Source of the DNA: Lytechinus pictus
Taxonomy: Eukaryota > Echinodermata > Echinoidea > Temnopleuroida > Toxopneustidae
Length of the DNA stretch: 64,000 nt
Reading direction: 5' to 3'
Assembly (NCBI RefSeq): GCF_037042905.1
Contig: NW_026974140.1
Location: 17,100,001-17,164,000 of the forward strand
Shown: piece after piece, positions 1 to 12,434 of the stretch
Position numbering within the stretch: the first letter of the stretch is position 1
Layout: every line of letters begins with the position of its first letter
Program-made: the position numbers and the translations under genes
Notes under the pieces: model-generated
The model's input: the letters and a program-made list of their open reading frames with translations, nothing else
The model's database searches: none
What the model was told of the DNA's origin: nothing

Positions 1-2650
1 TCCACTGGAAAGCACTAGCTAACTAGTCAAGAATTGTATCTTTGACATCTTAGTGAACTTTCCTGAATGTCTGGACTATTTGGCGACTGGCGTTTCTACA
101 AGCAACGCATACAGAGAGTACTCACTAAATAATTAATTTAGGGTTCCCTTGCACGCTTTGCTCACTCGCAGTTTTGTTGATAGTGTAACATATAGCTTAG
201 CCTACACTCAAATTGTTGTTTCCTTACCTTGTGAACAAATACTGCTAATGTCAATATAATCTTATCTTCCACTACAAATAGGTCTATATCTCGTTATTTA
301 ATTTACATAACCGTAGCAAGCTTTCTAGGTCAATATCCTTTTATTTTACTTTTATAATTCTTTTCTTACAGAACAATACAACAAAACAATCATAAATAAT
401 CAAAGTCATAATTACTATGCGATTTATTTTAAAATTAGCCACTGCAATAGTTAATAAAGAGGCTTTAATAGGAGGAAATTATAATTTGTAAACAAACAAA
501 AAATTAGCCACTGCAATCTTTCAAAGTGCCCTTTTCTTAAAAAAAAACATTATAAACGATGTGAAAACTGGCAAAATTATATTTCTTTGTTGATAAAAGC
601 CTACTCATTGATATTGACATATACTGTCACAAAATGCATACGATTATATGGGGAGTGTAAAAAAACGCCACATGCTTTGATAAAAGTGACATAAGGTAAG
701 ACGTGCTAGGATAGGAAAATATAGGATACAAGGTAAAGAAAAGTTATTGAATACTTAATTTGGATTTAGTTTTAAATTTACAAATCATGTAAGAAAAACC
801 AAAATTCAAGAAGCTTGTATAATTTGAATCAAGAGAAAATTTACCGCAATTAATTTTTTATACTGTAATTTGTCAATTTTAATTGACCAACTATTGGTCA
901 AGTTTTACCCAGTACTGTTAGCCAATGAGATGGATAGTGTAAGAAAATCTCTCTTTTATATTAATGTTATTCATATAACAAGGGCTCAATGGCTCATATG
1001 AATATTATTATTTTCACATTTTGGCAAATTAAATTATATATTGCAACAATCAGCATCCAACAATGATTATGATCACGATAGTGACACTTGATTGGTATAT
1101 CATATTGCAGCTACACGATGAGGTAATACGATCCGATAATTATATCCCAACCAGGGATGATATCCAAATCACTACGGAGATTATCGTGCTCTGGATATAC
1201 AGTTCAATTTGTAGAGATTATCTTCTACATGTGCACAATAGCACACGGTGTTTTAATGATTTAATTGGTTTCCTTCCAATTTTTCTATAACTTTACCATC
1301 CAAATTGATAATTATCACACAAAAATCATATTGTGAAAAAAAGCTGATAAAAATCAAGCAAGTTTAATCATACCATTACAATAAATACATTTGTACTAAT
1401 TTAACTCATATTGTAAGCATGTTCATAATCTAAATTTAACAAACAATTATCAACAAAGTGTATAATTCTCCCCTTGTTTGCATGTACATTCGAAAGACGT
1501 CATTATACAATGTCACAAATAATGATAAACCGTTTTATTTCAAATAGGGTAAAATCGTCTTTAAATGCATGTATATTTTCGAGGCAACATTAGCTAAATT
1601 AGAGGACACAAATTATAGTCATAACACAGTTATATACTGTATCTTGTATCTTTATGACGGAGGTCATATTCTTGGGTTTTCCAATGTTGATATATTAGGA
1701 ACATCGTAGGCCTATACTGTATGATTCTAGCACTCACAGCTGATAAAGTGCAGATGCATGAAATATCACCGAATGATGAGATTTTTTTTATTTCTTTAAG
1801 GAAATAGCTCTCCTTCCTGAGTGGATGGGGTTTATGTCCCGGTTTGTATTATATCAGGAAACTATATAAACTCTCAGAAGTTGCGTTTATACACTATGGG
1901 GCTAACCTGTGGCAAGTCATATCGAAGGAAGTTCCTCATTCAAATGGTTCCTCTCTAGATTTATAAAGCCTCTAAATTCCATTTTTTATATTCTTAATAT
2001 ACAATATTTCATATAGTCTTGGGGTCCTTTCTTTATGATGACCAGGCGTGTATGACAAATGTTGACTAATGTATTTGGGGGCAAAGGATCATGATCGAAG
2101 GTCCAAATTTATTTGTTAATCAAAATATATTGCAGTTGAAGTATGTTTATTATTTATATCGCTGTTTGTTTGTTTTTATAGAGAGTTATATATTTTGACT
2201 GAATTTTTGAGAATTTGCACCTGTGTTCATCTTCTTAATCTTAATACCTTTAGTTTATGATATATCTATCTATTTTTCAAACAATGAAGGTCCTCAGTTA
2301 GAATTAGATTTGAGGAAAAATGAGGAAATTAAAAGTCGATGATCATAATGCAAGGCCGATGACTACCGAGGACTGATGTATACTAACTAAAGAACATATC
2401 AGTAAAAAACATTGATGTACAAAGTACATGGTTAATTTCTTAGCTTAAGTGATCTTTATTCGCATTGCTCACAGCTGTTTTCAGAACCATGACTCACTAA
2501 ACTGAGCTGATCACTGCATGATCTGTGTTGTAATGGGGGTATAGATCTCTTATACAACGCTCAACGTGTATAGTACATTATCATGTAGTCATTATGATAC
2601 ACATTCAATGTAGCAATATGTTCTTAGCTTATACTTATATGAATCATGAT
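1..2650. other. AT-rich non-coding stretch
   Basis: No coding exon, RNA gene or clear repeat recognised on either strand. The one short open frame near 1063-1290 has no family resemblance and no splice context. If the minus-strand gene with exons at 8359-8550 and 5760-5908 continues to the left, this could be its intron, but I found no convincing acceptor-exon-donor unit here. Confidence 0.4.
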
Positions 2651-2660
2651 AGTTACAGGG

Positions 2661-2733
2661 GCCGCGGAAGCGGGGGGGGGGGGGTGGGTTGGGGGGTGGG
2701 TTGGGCTTCAGCCCCCCCCCCCCTAAATGATGT
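2661..2733. repeat. G-run / C-run low-complexity hairpin tract
   Basis: Runs of G (2673-2704) are followed by a C run (2714-2723) with TTGGGCTTCAGCCC between them, so the two arms can pair as a GC hairpin. Similar G-run/CTTCAGCCC/C-run tracts occur at 21369-21404 and, weaker, 32367-32407, so this is a recurrent repeat end rather than chance. The open frames across it are artefacts of the run. Confidence 0.6.
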
Positions 2734-2952
2734 TCAATCTTTATGGATATCAGATATGCGCGCCTGTCGAAATACAATCTAATAAATATACAAGGTTTTC
2801 GAAATTCTTTCATATCATGATAACGAAAACATTAAACAAAGGAAACATTGTAGGAATAATAATATAGTAACAAAATAATGATGAAATTAACGATGATGGC
2901 AATAATTTTAATATAATGATAATAATAACTAGATTTTAATTCGTCATGAGGA

Positions 2953-5082
2953 CGAATTAGGTGGTCTGTCATGATTTTTCATTCAGTGTCGGCTAATGTT
3001 GTATGAAATGAATCATTTAGATATGATTGATAATCTTGATCATAGACATCATAGGAATACATTTTGACCATTGCTAAATGTGATTATTAATGTGGTGATG
3101 ACAACAATGATGATTATAATGATGGTGGTGATAATGCAATACGGTAAATACAAAATTAAGTTTGGAGCACGTAAAATGCCTTAAAAACTCCTCAAAAATT
3201 TCAGACGATTTACCGAAATTGGCTTTCCAAAATTGCGCAATAAAAGGCGCCCTCATTTTCAGAGCAGCTAATTTTTAATGGACAGTTTCATGTTTTTTAT
3301 GCAAAATCTTTTTAAAATTTCTTTCTACTGTCAGCAATTTTTCTTTTAAGATTTCAAGCAAGAATTTCCACAATGTCAGTGGGTATCAATTTCACAGAAT
3401 GCTTGAAAATTCTTAGGTGATACTTTTTTAAAACTAAAATATCTTAAATATTTTTATTCAAAATTTCTGCTAAATTTCAATTATTTTTAATGAGAAGTTT
3501 CGCAATGATACATTTTCACAGTATTCACTTCAAAACTCATCATCAGTGGTGTATTTGATAAAAGAATTAAGTAGAATTTTTTGAGGGGAAATATTTGCAA
3601 AATTTCTTCAAATTCCTAAACATTTCACATAACATTTTCCGTCAAGAATTTTCAACATCCATTTATTAATTGTGTATGACTTTAACATTTACTTGAAAAT
3701 TCTTTCTTGATGATTTTACTGAAAAAAAGTCATGTAAAAGATTCAAATACTGGCAATTTTCCCGCAAAATTTCGGGAAAATTAGTATTTTACTGAATTGC
3801 ACTATTTTTAATTTCACAGAAGGTATCTGAAATTTTTTTATGTTATATTTAGAGAAGATAACCAAATAGAAAAAAAATCCAGGATTTTCCGCAAAATGTC
3901 TAGAATGAAATTAATCAACCAAATAGCGTTTCAATGCATAAATGATGTTTTACAATGTTAAAACTACCCCTTAAAAAGTTCCGGCAATATTAAAAAAAAT
4001 GTCCTACATAAAAAACCGCAAAGCAAGTGGGCTTGATATTTTCAGCAAGACCGTACAATTGATTAATAAAGCATTTTTTTTAAAAAATTCTCAAAAATTA
4101 AGTCCAGAACAAATTTGCAAAAACTTAAACAGGTCATAACACACTAATGCTGTGGTTAAAAGTGAAAATCATTCACACATTATTTGTAGAAGATTGTCTT
4201 CACTACATCATATCAAAATTTGAGAGAAGATTGACTAGTAATAACGAAGATACGGTCAAATATGCATAAATACGTTGACGTAATTGCGAAAAAGTTTAAT
4301 TTTCACTTCTAACGTAATTTTGACGTTATTACGCAATCTCCAGATGACATTTTGACTATATCCTAGAGTGAGGAAAAGTAGGGGGTCAACGGACTCCCTG
4401 AAGAGCTACAGTGAATTTTATATAGGCATATTTTTGCCCACTTATGACTTATTTTGCGAGTTTGCACGCGCGTGTAATGCAAATTTGAATGGACGCGCAT
4501 TCCCGTATTATTGGTCGTAAGAGGCTGAATGAGGTACCAAATTAATCAGAAGATAATGTACAATGGACAGACCTAAAATAAATGATGACTCGAAGATGCA
4601 TACCGATGGTAGGTGCAAGAACGCGCACGCATACCTGTGCGCGCGCAAATTCTTGACATGCTCAAAATGACCTGAAACGTACCCAAACTTGACCACGGTT
4701 GATTTGGGGAATTTTTAAATTTTGACGCGCGCGTACGTGCGCGTCGTGACCTTTGCATGACCTCTGATGACATGTCCTGATGACCTGTCACCTGAACTTG
4801 ATATGATGCAAATATGGATGATTTTTTATGATTAGTTGCGGTGATATGATCAATAATTCATTTTTACAAAATGGCGCCTAGATGACGTCATCATGATTTG
4901 ATAACCTTGAAAAGTTTCGTTTCGCGATTCCATAATAATTTCCATAGATGACATGAAAATCAAGAAATTTGACAGGCCCGATTTTGAGATAAAGTGGGAA
5001 CAAAATTTGGCAATAAAAATAAATAAAGTAAAATCTGACGAATATAATAGGTGATCTGTCATATTCATGACCACCTAATACG
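2953..5082. mobile_element. Candidate non-autonomous element with short inverted ends
   Basis: CGAATTAGGTGGTC at 2953-2966 is matched in inverse orientation by GACCACCTAATACG at 5069-5082, and TGTCATGA/TCATGA follows at each inner edge. Between the ends lie about 1 kb of AT-rich sequence (3160-4150) with repeated AAAATTTC-like words and a segment (4440-4790) with dense CpG words such as GCGCGC and a TGACGTCATC palindrome at 4885. No open frame of note. No target-site duplication was identified, so the boundaries are tentative. Confidence 0.35.
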
Positions 5083-5249
5083 TAGCGGCGGTGGTGGTGG
5101 TGATAGAATTAGAAGTAGTAGTAGTAGTAGTGGTGGTGGTGGTGGTGGTGGTGGTAGTAGTAGTATTATTAGTAGTATAGTACTACTACTACCACTAGTA
5201 GTATAGTAGTAGTAGTAGTAGAAGTAGTAGTAGTAGCTAGTATAAGTAA

Positions 5250-5305
<56 letters not shown>
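5083..5305. repeat. Trinucleotide microsatellite (TAG/GTG)n
   Basis: Interrupted arrays of TAG/AGT and GGT/GTG triplets, with a short stretch (about 5181-5200) where the complement CTACTACTAC appears, so the array contains a small internal inversion. Non-coding. Confidence 0.85.
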
Positions 5306-5759
5306 ATGTAGAAGTATATCTGTAGAATTAGTATAGGTCATCACAATTGTTTCATAAACGTGTGACATAATTGTCATAAGGAGTCTGCATGATATTTGAC
5401 TGTTTTGTATTTTGCATTTATATCATTAGTGGTTGCTTACACTGAGATAGGTATGATTATTAAACTTTTTTAAGTAAAACTTCCTTACAACACATGCAAC
5501 GGTTACAACATTTTTTTTTCTTTTTGATGGGGTCATTCCGATTTCACTTTGGTATTTGTTAATGAGTTACTGATTCAAGTTTTAAAGTATTTATTCATTA
5601 ATTTATCTATTTCGTTTTATTTCAGCAGGGTAGTCCCATAATTAATTGTAATACTGTTTTTAACTTGGGTCCCTGTATTACATTTAAAAAACACATGGGA
5701 ATATAAACATTGACATAAACATACAGTAAAACTTACGAAAACAAAAAGGGAATACTCAC

Positions 5760-5908
5760 GCTAAATCTGTCAGAGGTATTTGTTTGTTTCCATTATTAAG
5801 GACCTGTACACTGCCCTTTGTATCTACGATTGGTACTTTGCACTCCTCTGAAGATTTCTTCCATCTAGTCTCCTCTCCAGCCACTTCCATCGGAGATCCA
5901 TCAGAATT
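5760..5908 (-). CDS. Exon B of the NPxY protein
   Basis: 149 bases between a GTACAG acceptor and a GC|GTGAGT donor, open in the phase required by exon A (49 codons plus two bases). Strong donor and matching phase support a real internal exon. The next exon was not found. Confidence 0.5.
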
Positions 5909-8550
5909 CTGTACAGGGATATTGAAATGATATGTTTCAGTATATTGATGGGTATAGTAAGACATGATAATAAAGTAACTTCGAGTCTTAATCGTTCTTT
6001 TCAGTAAGCATGTGGCGTATAAAATGCTATTTTCTATGAATACATTAATAAACATGAAACTGTCAGAGTTTGAATAAATGCATATGTATTTATTCTAATT
6101 TTGTTACAATATGCAGATTTATCAAAGAAAAAGGAAAATCAAAGAACAATTAAATAATTGTACGCATCGATTAGTCTATCATTGTTGAAAGCAGGTGAAA
6201 ATTTATTAGGTCTACATATACTAGTATAGTAAAACAATAAAATAAAAATACAGGAGGGTGTTATATCGAAGTGTTTCAAAACGATTATGAGTAAATGTTT
6301 GATAATTGAATGTCATGAGCTCTCCAGTGTAAGAAAAAAAATCTTACGAAAATATGTTTAATATTTGTCTGGCTTAATAATCGATGTATTTCCCTGCGCA
6401 AAGCTGATTAAAAATTCTCAAGTAGAGAGGTAAATTTCATTTTAACTACCAGTACGTTTGTTGTTCGAAAATACATAACCATAAGACATGCTACAACATA
6501 AGAGAAAACAATATTGCACGATATATACCACGACGTGATTCTAGACCAGCTTGATTTTTTACAGTGGATTGGAAATACAAAGATCGGTTTTAATGATGGT
6601 AAACAAATCTTTATCAGGAAATCAATAAACGTTACCCATTAGATTAATGAAACATCGGTCAGAGGGCATTTACTAATTACACAGATAAATGACAGGAATT
6701 CTTTATAGTTACTCTACCAATGATAGTGATCATGAACACGATAACTCTGAAGTACACTGAATATGAATGTAGGCCCACTTGTACACAACTGAATTATATA
6801 TAATTTTTCTAAAAAACTATGACTTAGTTGACAGGTCAATCATACCAAATTGTAAATGTGAACAAGAGTTTTAGAAGATATATACAAGTACCATTCATTC
6901 ATCATTCATTCTTCCATTAATAATGATCAGTATGTTTTATCACCACACTGAACTACACATACGTGATCAGATTATGCCCATAAGAACATAAAATAATCAT
7001 GATTTTAAAAATAAGAAATATTAATTTTCAAAAAGTGAAGAGTTTTAAATTGAAAAGGTTACTTAATTTAAAAAACTTATAATAACTATTTCCAAACATG
7101 GCAATATAGGTTTTGCTCTTTTATGGAAGGGATAGTTCACAGAATTACTTCAGAATAAAATACTCAATCAAATATACTTGCCAATAACATCTTTCTACTC
7201 CGATAAAAGCAGAACAGAATAGTTTTTAAAAGGCACCAGCACAACACCACAGCACACAAAGTCTTAGATGAATAGATCTATCTATGCATTGGCCGTCGAT
7301 GATTGTGACCAGCAATAGAGAACTGTAAACTACATTGAGAGCCTACGCGTTGACGATGTAAGAGCTCTCTCATAATGTGGTTTTGATATTTTCAGAGAGT
7401 GTGGGGTGAAAGTCATGATATTTGATCAGACTAAGGGATCAAAATCTTTCAAAAGTGCATCGAGAAAGATTCGCATTGAGCAGGATGTCCAGGATATAGA
7501 CTGTTGATAACATGTTCTCATATCATTCAAGTCTGCATGCTTTTTAATTTCATAATAACAATTCATATTCAACCTAATTATCAATCATGCACAGAAGCTA
7601 TAATTGCTGTTGTGTTGTTACTTTAGGTAAATGTGTTCAAGGCCCCGTTCAAGGCATTGTTTATTTTCTCATTTCTAAAATATGAAATTATTATTCTATC
7701 TCTGTTTTCAATCCACTGACAACGAGGACAGTATGGAGATACAGTCAATTAGAGAAGCGAGTGCATCTCTTTTCGCTTCATTCCTCCTCAAACACAATTC
7801 CAGTCATTTTTTTTACAATCAAAGATAAGTTACTGTGTACTGAGCAGGTCATTAATTTGGTAAGACCGGCAAAAAACGGGGGTAGTTGTTTTGCATACTG
7901 TCAAATTGGTTATTCTGTTTTCCCTTTTACTAATAACTAACAATAAATTTCCCTTCAATTTTATTATTCGTGTAAATTCTGATGTATAAGTATTTGAAGT
8001 GCAGTATTTCATCTGACAACCTATGTTACTGTTTACATAATATTTGTAGTAATTATTCATTTGGTTCCATTATCGTTAGTTCGCAAGTACTTATTTATTT
8101 TATGTATTTTTTTTAGTTGAATTGAACTGAATTAAATCGATTGAAAATATGACTTGATCACTTCTCTCATCCACTCTCCTAGATTAAGTGGTCATCTTGG
8201 GATTGAGGGGGGAGGGTCATTCCGGGCGCTATAACGTCTAGATATACGCCACCGAGGCTGCATTCTCAATCCACTTAGTAAACTCTTTGGTACAAATTGG
8301 CTTACAATGAAGATATATATTCATAGAGGTATCAATTTAACCTCCTCTGTCATTTTACCTTTCCATTGCTGCATTGGTGTACACTTGAGTTATTATCTGG
8401 CTGGTTGTCGTCTTCATAGCGAGGATTCTCATAACCATTCATATTGATTTCATCAGGGACGAGTACAGCACTCCCTTGCATGCCGAGGTCGCTCTCCGTT
8501 CCCTCGTCGACATCGCTGTTGTTGTTGTAGAACTGGGTGTATTTGCTCAT
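5760..8550 (-). CDS. N-terminal exons of an unidentified NPxY-containing protein (partial gene)
   Basis: Two exons read from right to left: 8550-8359 and 5908-5760, joined phase 0 to phase 0. Together they give 113 codons plus two bases, then a GTGAGT donor, so the protein continues in an exon not found here. The N-terminus is acidic and Asn-rich (YNNNSDVDEGTESD) and carries GYENPRY around residues 39-45. An NPxY tyrosine motif of this kind binds PTB-domain or clathrin-adaptor proteins in cytoplasmic tails. The second exon is polar (TRWKKSSEECKVPIVDTKG) with no hydrophobic segment. This would suit the cytosolic N-terminus of a membrane protein, for example a transporter, but that is inference and I do not recognise the family. 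The frame is open upstream of the ATG to a TAA near 8631, so an earlier start cannot be excluded. Confidence 0.5.
8359..8550 (-). CDS. Exon A of the NPxY protein (ATG to donor)
   Basis: 192 bases, exactly 64 codons, from ATG at 8550 to an AAG|GTAAAA donor. It contains the GYENPRY motif and a run of acidic residues, and ends NGK. The intron to 5909 (about 2.45 kb) holds nothing recognised apart from AT-rich sequence. Confidence 0.5.
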
Positions 8551-8636
8551 GTTTGTAGCTTGGTGTGCAGGAGGAAAATAACAACAGTCTTCCTGAGTTA
8601 TTCTATAGACAATGAAACAATTAAATTATCTCAATG

Positions 8637-8738
8637 TCTCTTCCCCTCTCCCCCTCCCTCCACGTCTGTCTCTTTCTCATCCCTCTCTCCCCCTCTCTCC
8701 CCCTCTCTCCCCCTTTGTCTCTCTCTCTCTGTGTCTGC
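8637..8738. repeat. CT-rich tandem repeat
   Basis: Polypyrimidine tract built from repeats close to CTCTCCCC and CTCTCTCT, ending near GTGTCTGCAG. It lies just upstream (minus sense) of exon A of the NPxY gene, where it reads as a purine-rich GA tract. The two plus-strand open frames over it are artefacts. Confidence 0.8.
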
Positions 8739-8855
8739 AGGGAGTATAGCGTGCGTCAAACAACTGAGGCATTACTATCAAGGAAGATACTAATTAGAAC
8801 GGCACGGAGAAAGGGGAACGAAAGAGACTACCACCTTTATTGCCTGTCGGCGTGA

Positions 8856-9600
8856 TAATTAACCAATTCTCTCATGATATTCCACAGATATAAAGAAATA
8901 GATTAATAATAAGAACATGATAATATCTGTATCTGTATGCATATTTATATTTTCTTTAATTCAGTTTTCTATTAAGCTTAAATAGGACACGAACCGGACA
9001 CGAATCATCGTTGTTAATCACAGAAAGATAGTGTCCGCCCATATTTGTTTGGGGGAAACACTACCATCAGGTTATCATTCCCGTATTTTGTCACGAAACT
9101 ATTGGTCATAAAATTACTAAATGTATCACATTGCCTCAAGAAGAAAACGAATTACATGCAAGCACAGTATGCTAATAAACATAATAGATTTACTATAACA
9201 TCTATATAAACTAAACACAGTATGGTTACGTCTGTCCTTGTTTCTCATAATGAAATGTTTTTCAACTTGAAGCATCTACGTCATGCACTTAATAAAGCCG
9301 GTATGACTCCAGAACGACTAATGATATATTTATAATCACAAAAGAATCAATAACTTACCTAATTATTTGTCAATATTATCATAAAATCACCATACTCGTA
9401 ACAACTGTAAAGACGAATGTATTCCTATATAGTTCTAATCCAGAGGTGTACGATCACACAACTTCCCATGCAATATTCTTGATCCCAGCATATACCACAC
9501 TGTTTCAATCAATAGAGAGCGCACTTTATTTCCTCAACTTTGTCAAGTAAAGTGAGCTTGAAGGGATAAATATATCGCAATCTATAGATGTACGGTGAAA
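8856..9600. other. AT-rich stretch with nothing recognised
   Basis: No exon, RNA or repeat recognised. It would be upstream or intronic sequence for the minus-strand NPxY gene. Confidence 0.4.
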
Positions 9601-9606
9601 AACCAT

Positions 9607-9785
9607 AATGATGATGATGATGATAATGATGATGATGATGATGGTGATGGGGATGATGAAGATGGCGATGGTGATGATGATGATGGTGATGATGATAATG
9701 ATGATGATGATGATGGTGATGATGATTATGATGATTATGATGATGAAGATGGTGATGGTGATGATGATGATGATGACGATTATGG

Positions 9786-9838
<53 letters not shown>

Positions 9839-10095
9839 GTAATGATGATGATGATGGTGGTGGTGGTTATGGTGATGACCAAGATTGATGATGATGACGA
9901 CGACGACGATGTTGATGGTGATGGTAATGAAGATGATGATGAAGAAGATGATGATTATGATGATAATGATGATGATGAAGATAATGATAATCGTCATCAT
10001 AACCATCAGCATTATAATCATCACCATCACAATCATCATCGTCATCACCATCATCATCTCCATTATCTCATCATCATCATGACCATCATCACCAT
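9607..10095. repeat. (GAT)n microsatellite that flips to (ATC)n
   Basis: About 380 bp of GAT-based triplets on the plus strand, then around 9990 the array switches to ATC/CAT triplets for about 100 bp. The two arms are complementary, so a long hairpin or cruciform can form. The poly-Met, poly-Asp, poly-His and poly-Ile frames on both strands are by-products of the triplet period and are not genes. Confidence 0.9.
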
Positions 10096-10099
10096 TCCC

Positions 10100-11216
10100 C
10101 AATTCTACTTTAACTCTTCTGAGAGTACTATTTTCTATATGTTTCGTTATTTACGTGAATATTGCAAATATATTTTTATTGAATAATTGTTATTATGATT
10201 GCATGTATATATTGTTCATAATGTTCCTTCTTTTTTCATTAATATTTATCGGGGTTGAAAATAATACTAAAAAATAAATTTTGCTTTCTCTTTAGTTGTC
10301 AGAATTGAGTATTTTACTAGAAAAAAATCCGATTATGCTTTACATAATTTTTATGTATAATGTATTTTTTCTTAAAATCATTATTTTTATGAAAGATACA
10401 CACACAGACAATCTCATTACACACACGTGAATGCATATACTCAATCATACAGTTATAAAAAATTGAATAAATCCAATCTTTCTTGTGGAAAATGGCAGAC
10501 ACTACCCCCAGCAACATACCCTGGCTATCATGATATCTCAAGGGAAACATCTTTGCTGTCATCGTTATTTGAATCATTAATACTGCGGAGAATTATAAGG
10601 AGATGAATGGGACTCCAGGGAGTAGAATGACGGATAAGAGACAGGCTCCGGCTCGGGACGCTCCGGCATGGGAATGCGCTCTAGTTATGCCCTGAAGTGA
10701 TAGGGTTTTCACTGCGGTGAAAAAAGGTGGTGATGATGATAGTGGCAAGTAATGGGCCCGGTTTAATGAAGGGGTATGAATTATGGGAAGTGCCTCCCCC
10801 CCCCCCCCTCCCCCCTCTTCATTAGAATTTTGATCACGATACAAAACAGAAGAAAATCTCTCCAATAGAGCAGTTGTGTGCGCGCGAGTAAGTATCCGGG
10901 GAAAGTATACTATTTCATAAAAATTTGCATTTGGGGGGGGGGGGGGTAATTAAATGCGAGGGATCCGTGATGAGAAAGGGGGGGGGGGTTAAGGAAGAAA
11001 AATAAAGGAAGAATGAAGAGTGGTATCAGAAAGCGCGGTCTAGATCACCTTAATTAGACTTCTATTATATTATGTATGTATGAATCTCATCTGATAAAGT
11101 TTTTTTTTAACAAGTGCACATCTAGTTACCAATAATGCATATAGCGTTTCCATGTATTTGAAAGCAGGATAAAAGAGCATTGTAGATTAAATTGCCTTGC
11201 TCATGGGCATATATAG
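10100..11216. other. Non-coding stretch with C and G runs
   Basis: No gene seen. It holds a C-run at 10796-10813 and G-runs at 10934-10946 and 10979-10988, plus CA-rich sequence near 10400. The minus-strand frame over 10593-10865 is driven by the C-run. Confidence 0.5.
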
Positions 11217-11290
11217 GTGCCGCGGCCGGGGATCGAACCCCGGACTTTCCATGTAGAGCCAGGCGCCTAAGACCACTCGGCCACGGCACG
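11217..11290 (-). repeat. tRNA-like sequence (decayed tRNA or SINE head)
   Basis: On the minus strand the segment begins GTGCCGTGGCCGAGTGG and ends GGTTCGATCCCCGG then CCGCGGCAC. The first is a good A-box/D-arm of the Leu/Ser type and the second a good B-box/T-arm; the ends pair as an acceptor stem. The anticodon arm does not fold convincingly, the T-stem/loop is off by a base, and there is no long variable arm although the D-arm is class II-like. I therefore call it tRNA-derived and probably not a functional tRNA. Confidence 0.5.
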
Positions 11291-11322
11291 ATAGGCCAGC
11301 CTGAGGAAGACACGATATAACA

Positions 11323-11760
11323 CAATAAGCCAGTTCACGGTTAGCTCATGATTAACTTTTCTCCAATGACCTTTGTGATTTTTCATTAGGATAAGCACTA
11401 TAAATTTCAAATGTAGATGTTGCGTAAGCTTTACCGGAAGAGTATTCAAATTCTAAGAACAAAATGCATTGTATCGACCAGGTGACTAGAATAGTACATC
11501 AGGGATAAAGTTTGGAAATCTGTTTTATTGTCTGCCTTTGGCACATTTGACTATTGTTTAGGCTACTGTCAAATACCAGTGATTATGAAGGCTCTATTTA
11601 TTACTCTTCAGCTTGGATGTGATATATATTTTGAAGGAATACATGAATAATCATCAAATCACAAATGCCTATGTCAGTGAATTTGAAAGCCACCTTCATG
11701 GTTGTCTCCAATGACCTTTTTCTGCTCGTGCGCAGTTTACAACCGTGAACAGGCTTATTG
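11323..11760. mobile_element. Candidate MITE with ~20-bp inverted ends
   Basis: CAATAAGCCAGTTCACGGTT at 11323-11342 pairs with its inverse copy at 11741-11760 (one mismatch). Inside, the word CTCCAATGACCTTT occurs near both ends in direct orientation. No open frame and no clear target duplication. Confidence 0.5.
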
Positions 11761-12434
11761 GAGAGCAAATGAAAACTAACACTATGCCAAACGTTACATC
11801 CAATAAATTATTCAAGGCATTTTTAAGCGTTAAATTTGAATAATCGTTTGCGATTAACAATATAGAGAAGAAATACAATTGCTCAGGAATAGTCATTCAT
11901 GCTATATTTTTAACGCAATAATAAGTATATAGTTTAGATTTGAATGCTTTATGAACTATTACACACGAAGAAATATTTACATTCATTCAAAGATTCCTCA
12001 AACAGTAAATGTTCATTTTGTGGTAAAACGGTCTAAACCTAATAGCTTCTCTATTTTACATGTGAGAAGACGAGAAACTTATGAAAATATTGTAGTAACT
12101 TATTCAATATGTATCAAAATTTAAAAAAATATGTTGGGTGGATTTACACATCGGTGTTAAGCATTCAAATGTAGGGAAGGAAAATATAATCAATCACATT
12201 ATTCTTTTGATTAAAATATATTTGATCTTGGTTTTAGAGCAGAACAAAAAAGAGGCCCTCAAATCCCAATGAAATTAAAGAGAATGTGTTAAAAAACTAA
12301 TTTTTTAGCAGTACATCGAGGTAAATTATCAAACTATCAAAATTATCTAAATTGAAACATTTTATTCCAAGTGTGTAGAGAAGCCAAAGCTCATGGGATC
12401 ACGTGATGTGTTTTGTTTGTGTTCTCCAGATCAA
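11761..12434. other. AT-rich non-coding stretch
   Basis: No coding exon, RNA or repeat recognised. Confidence 0.4.

Noticed and set aside
9509..10186. Long poly-His, poly-Met, poly-Ile and poly-Asp open frames
   Set aside because: All six frames of a GAT triplet array stay open; no gene signals and no complexity.
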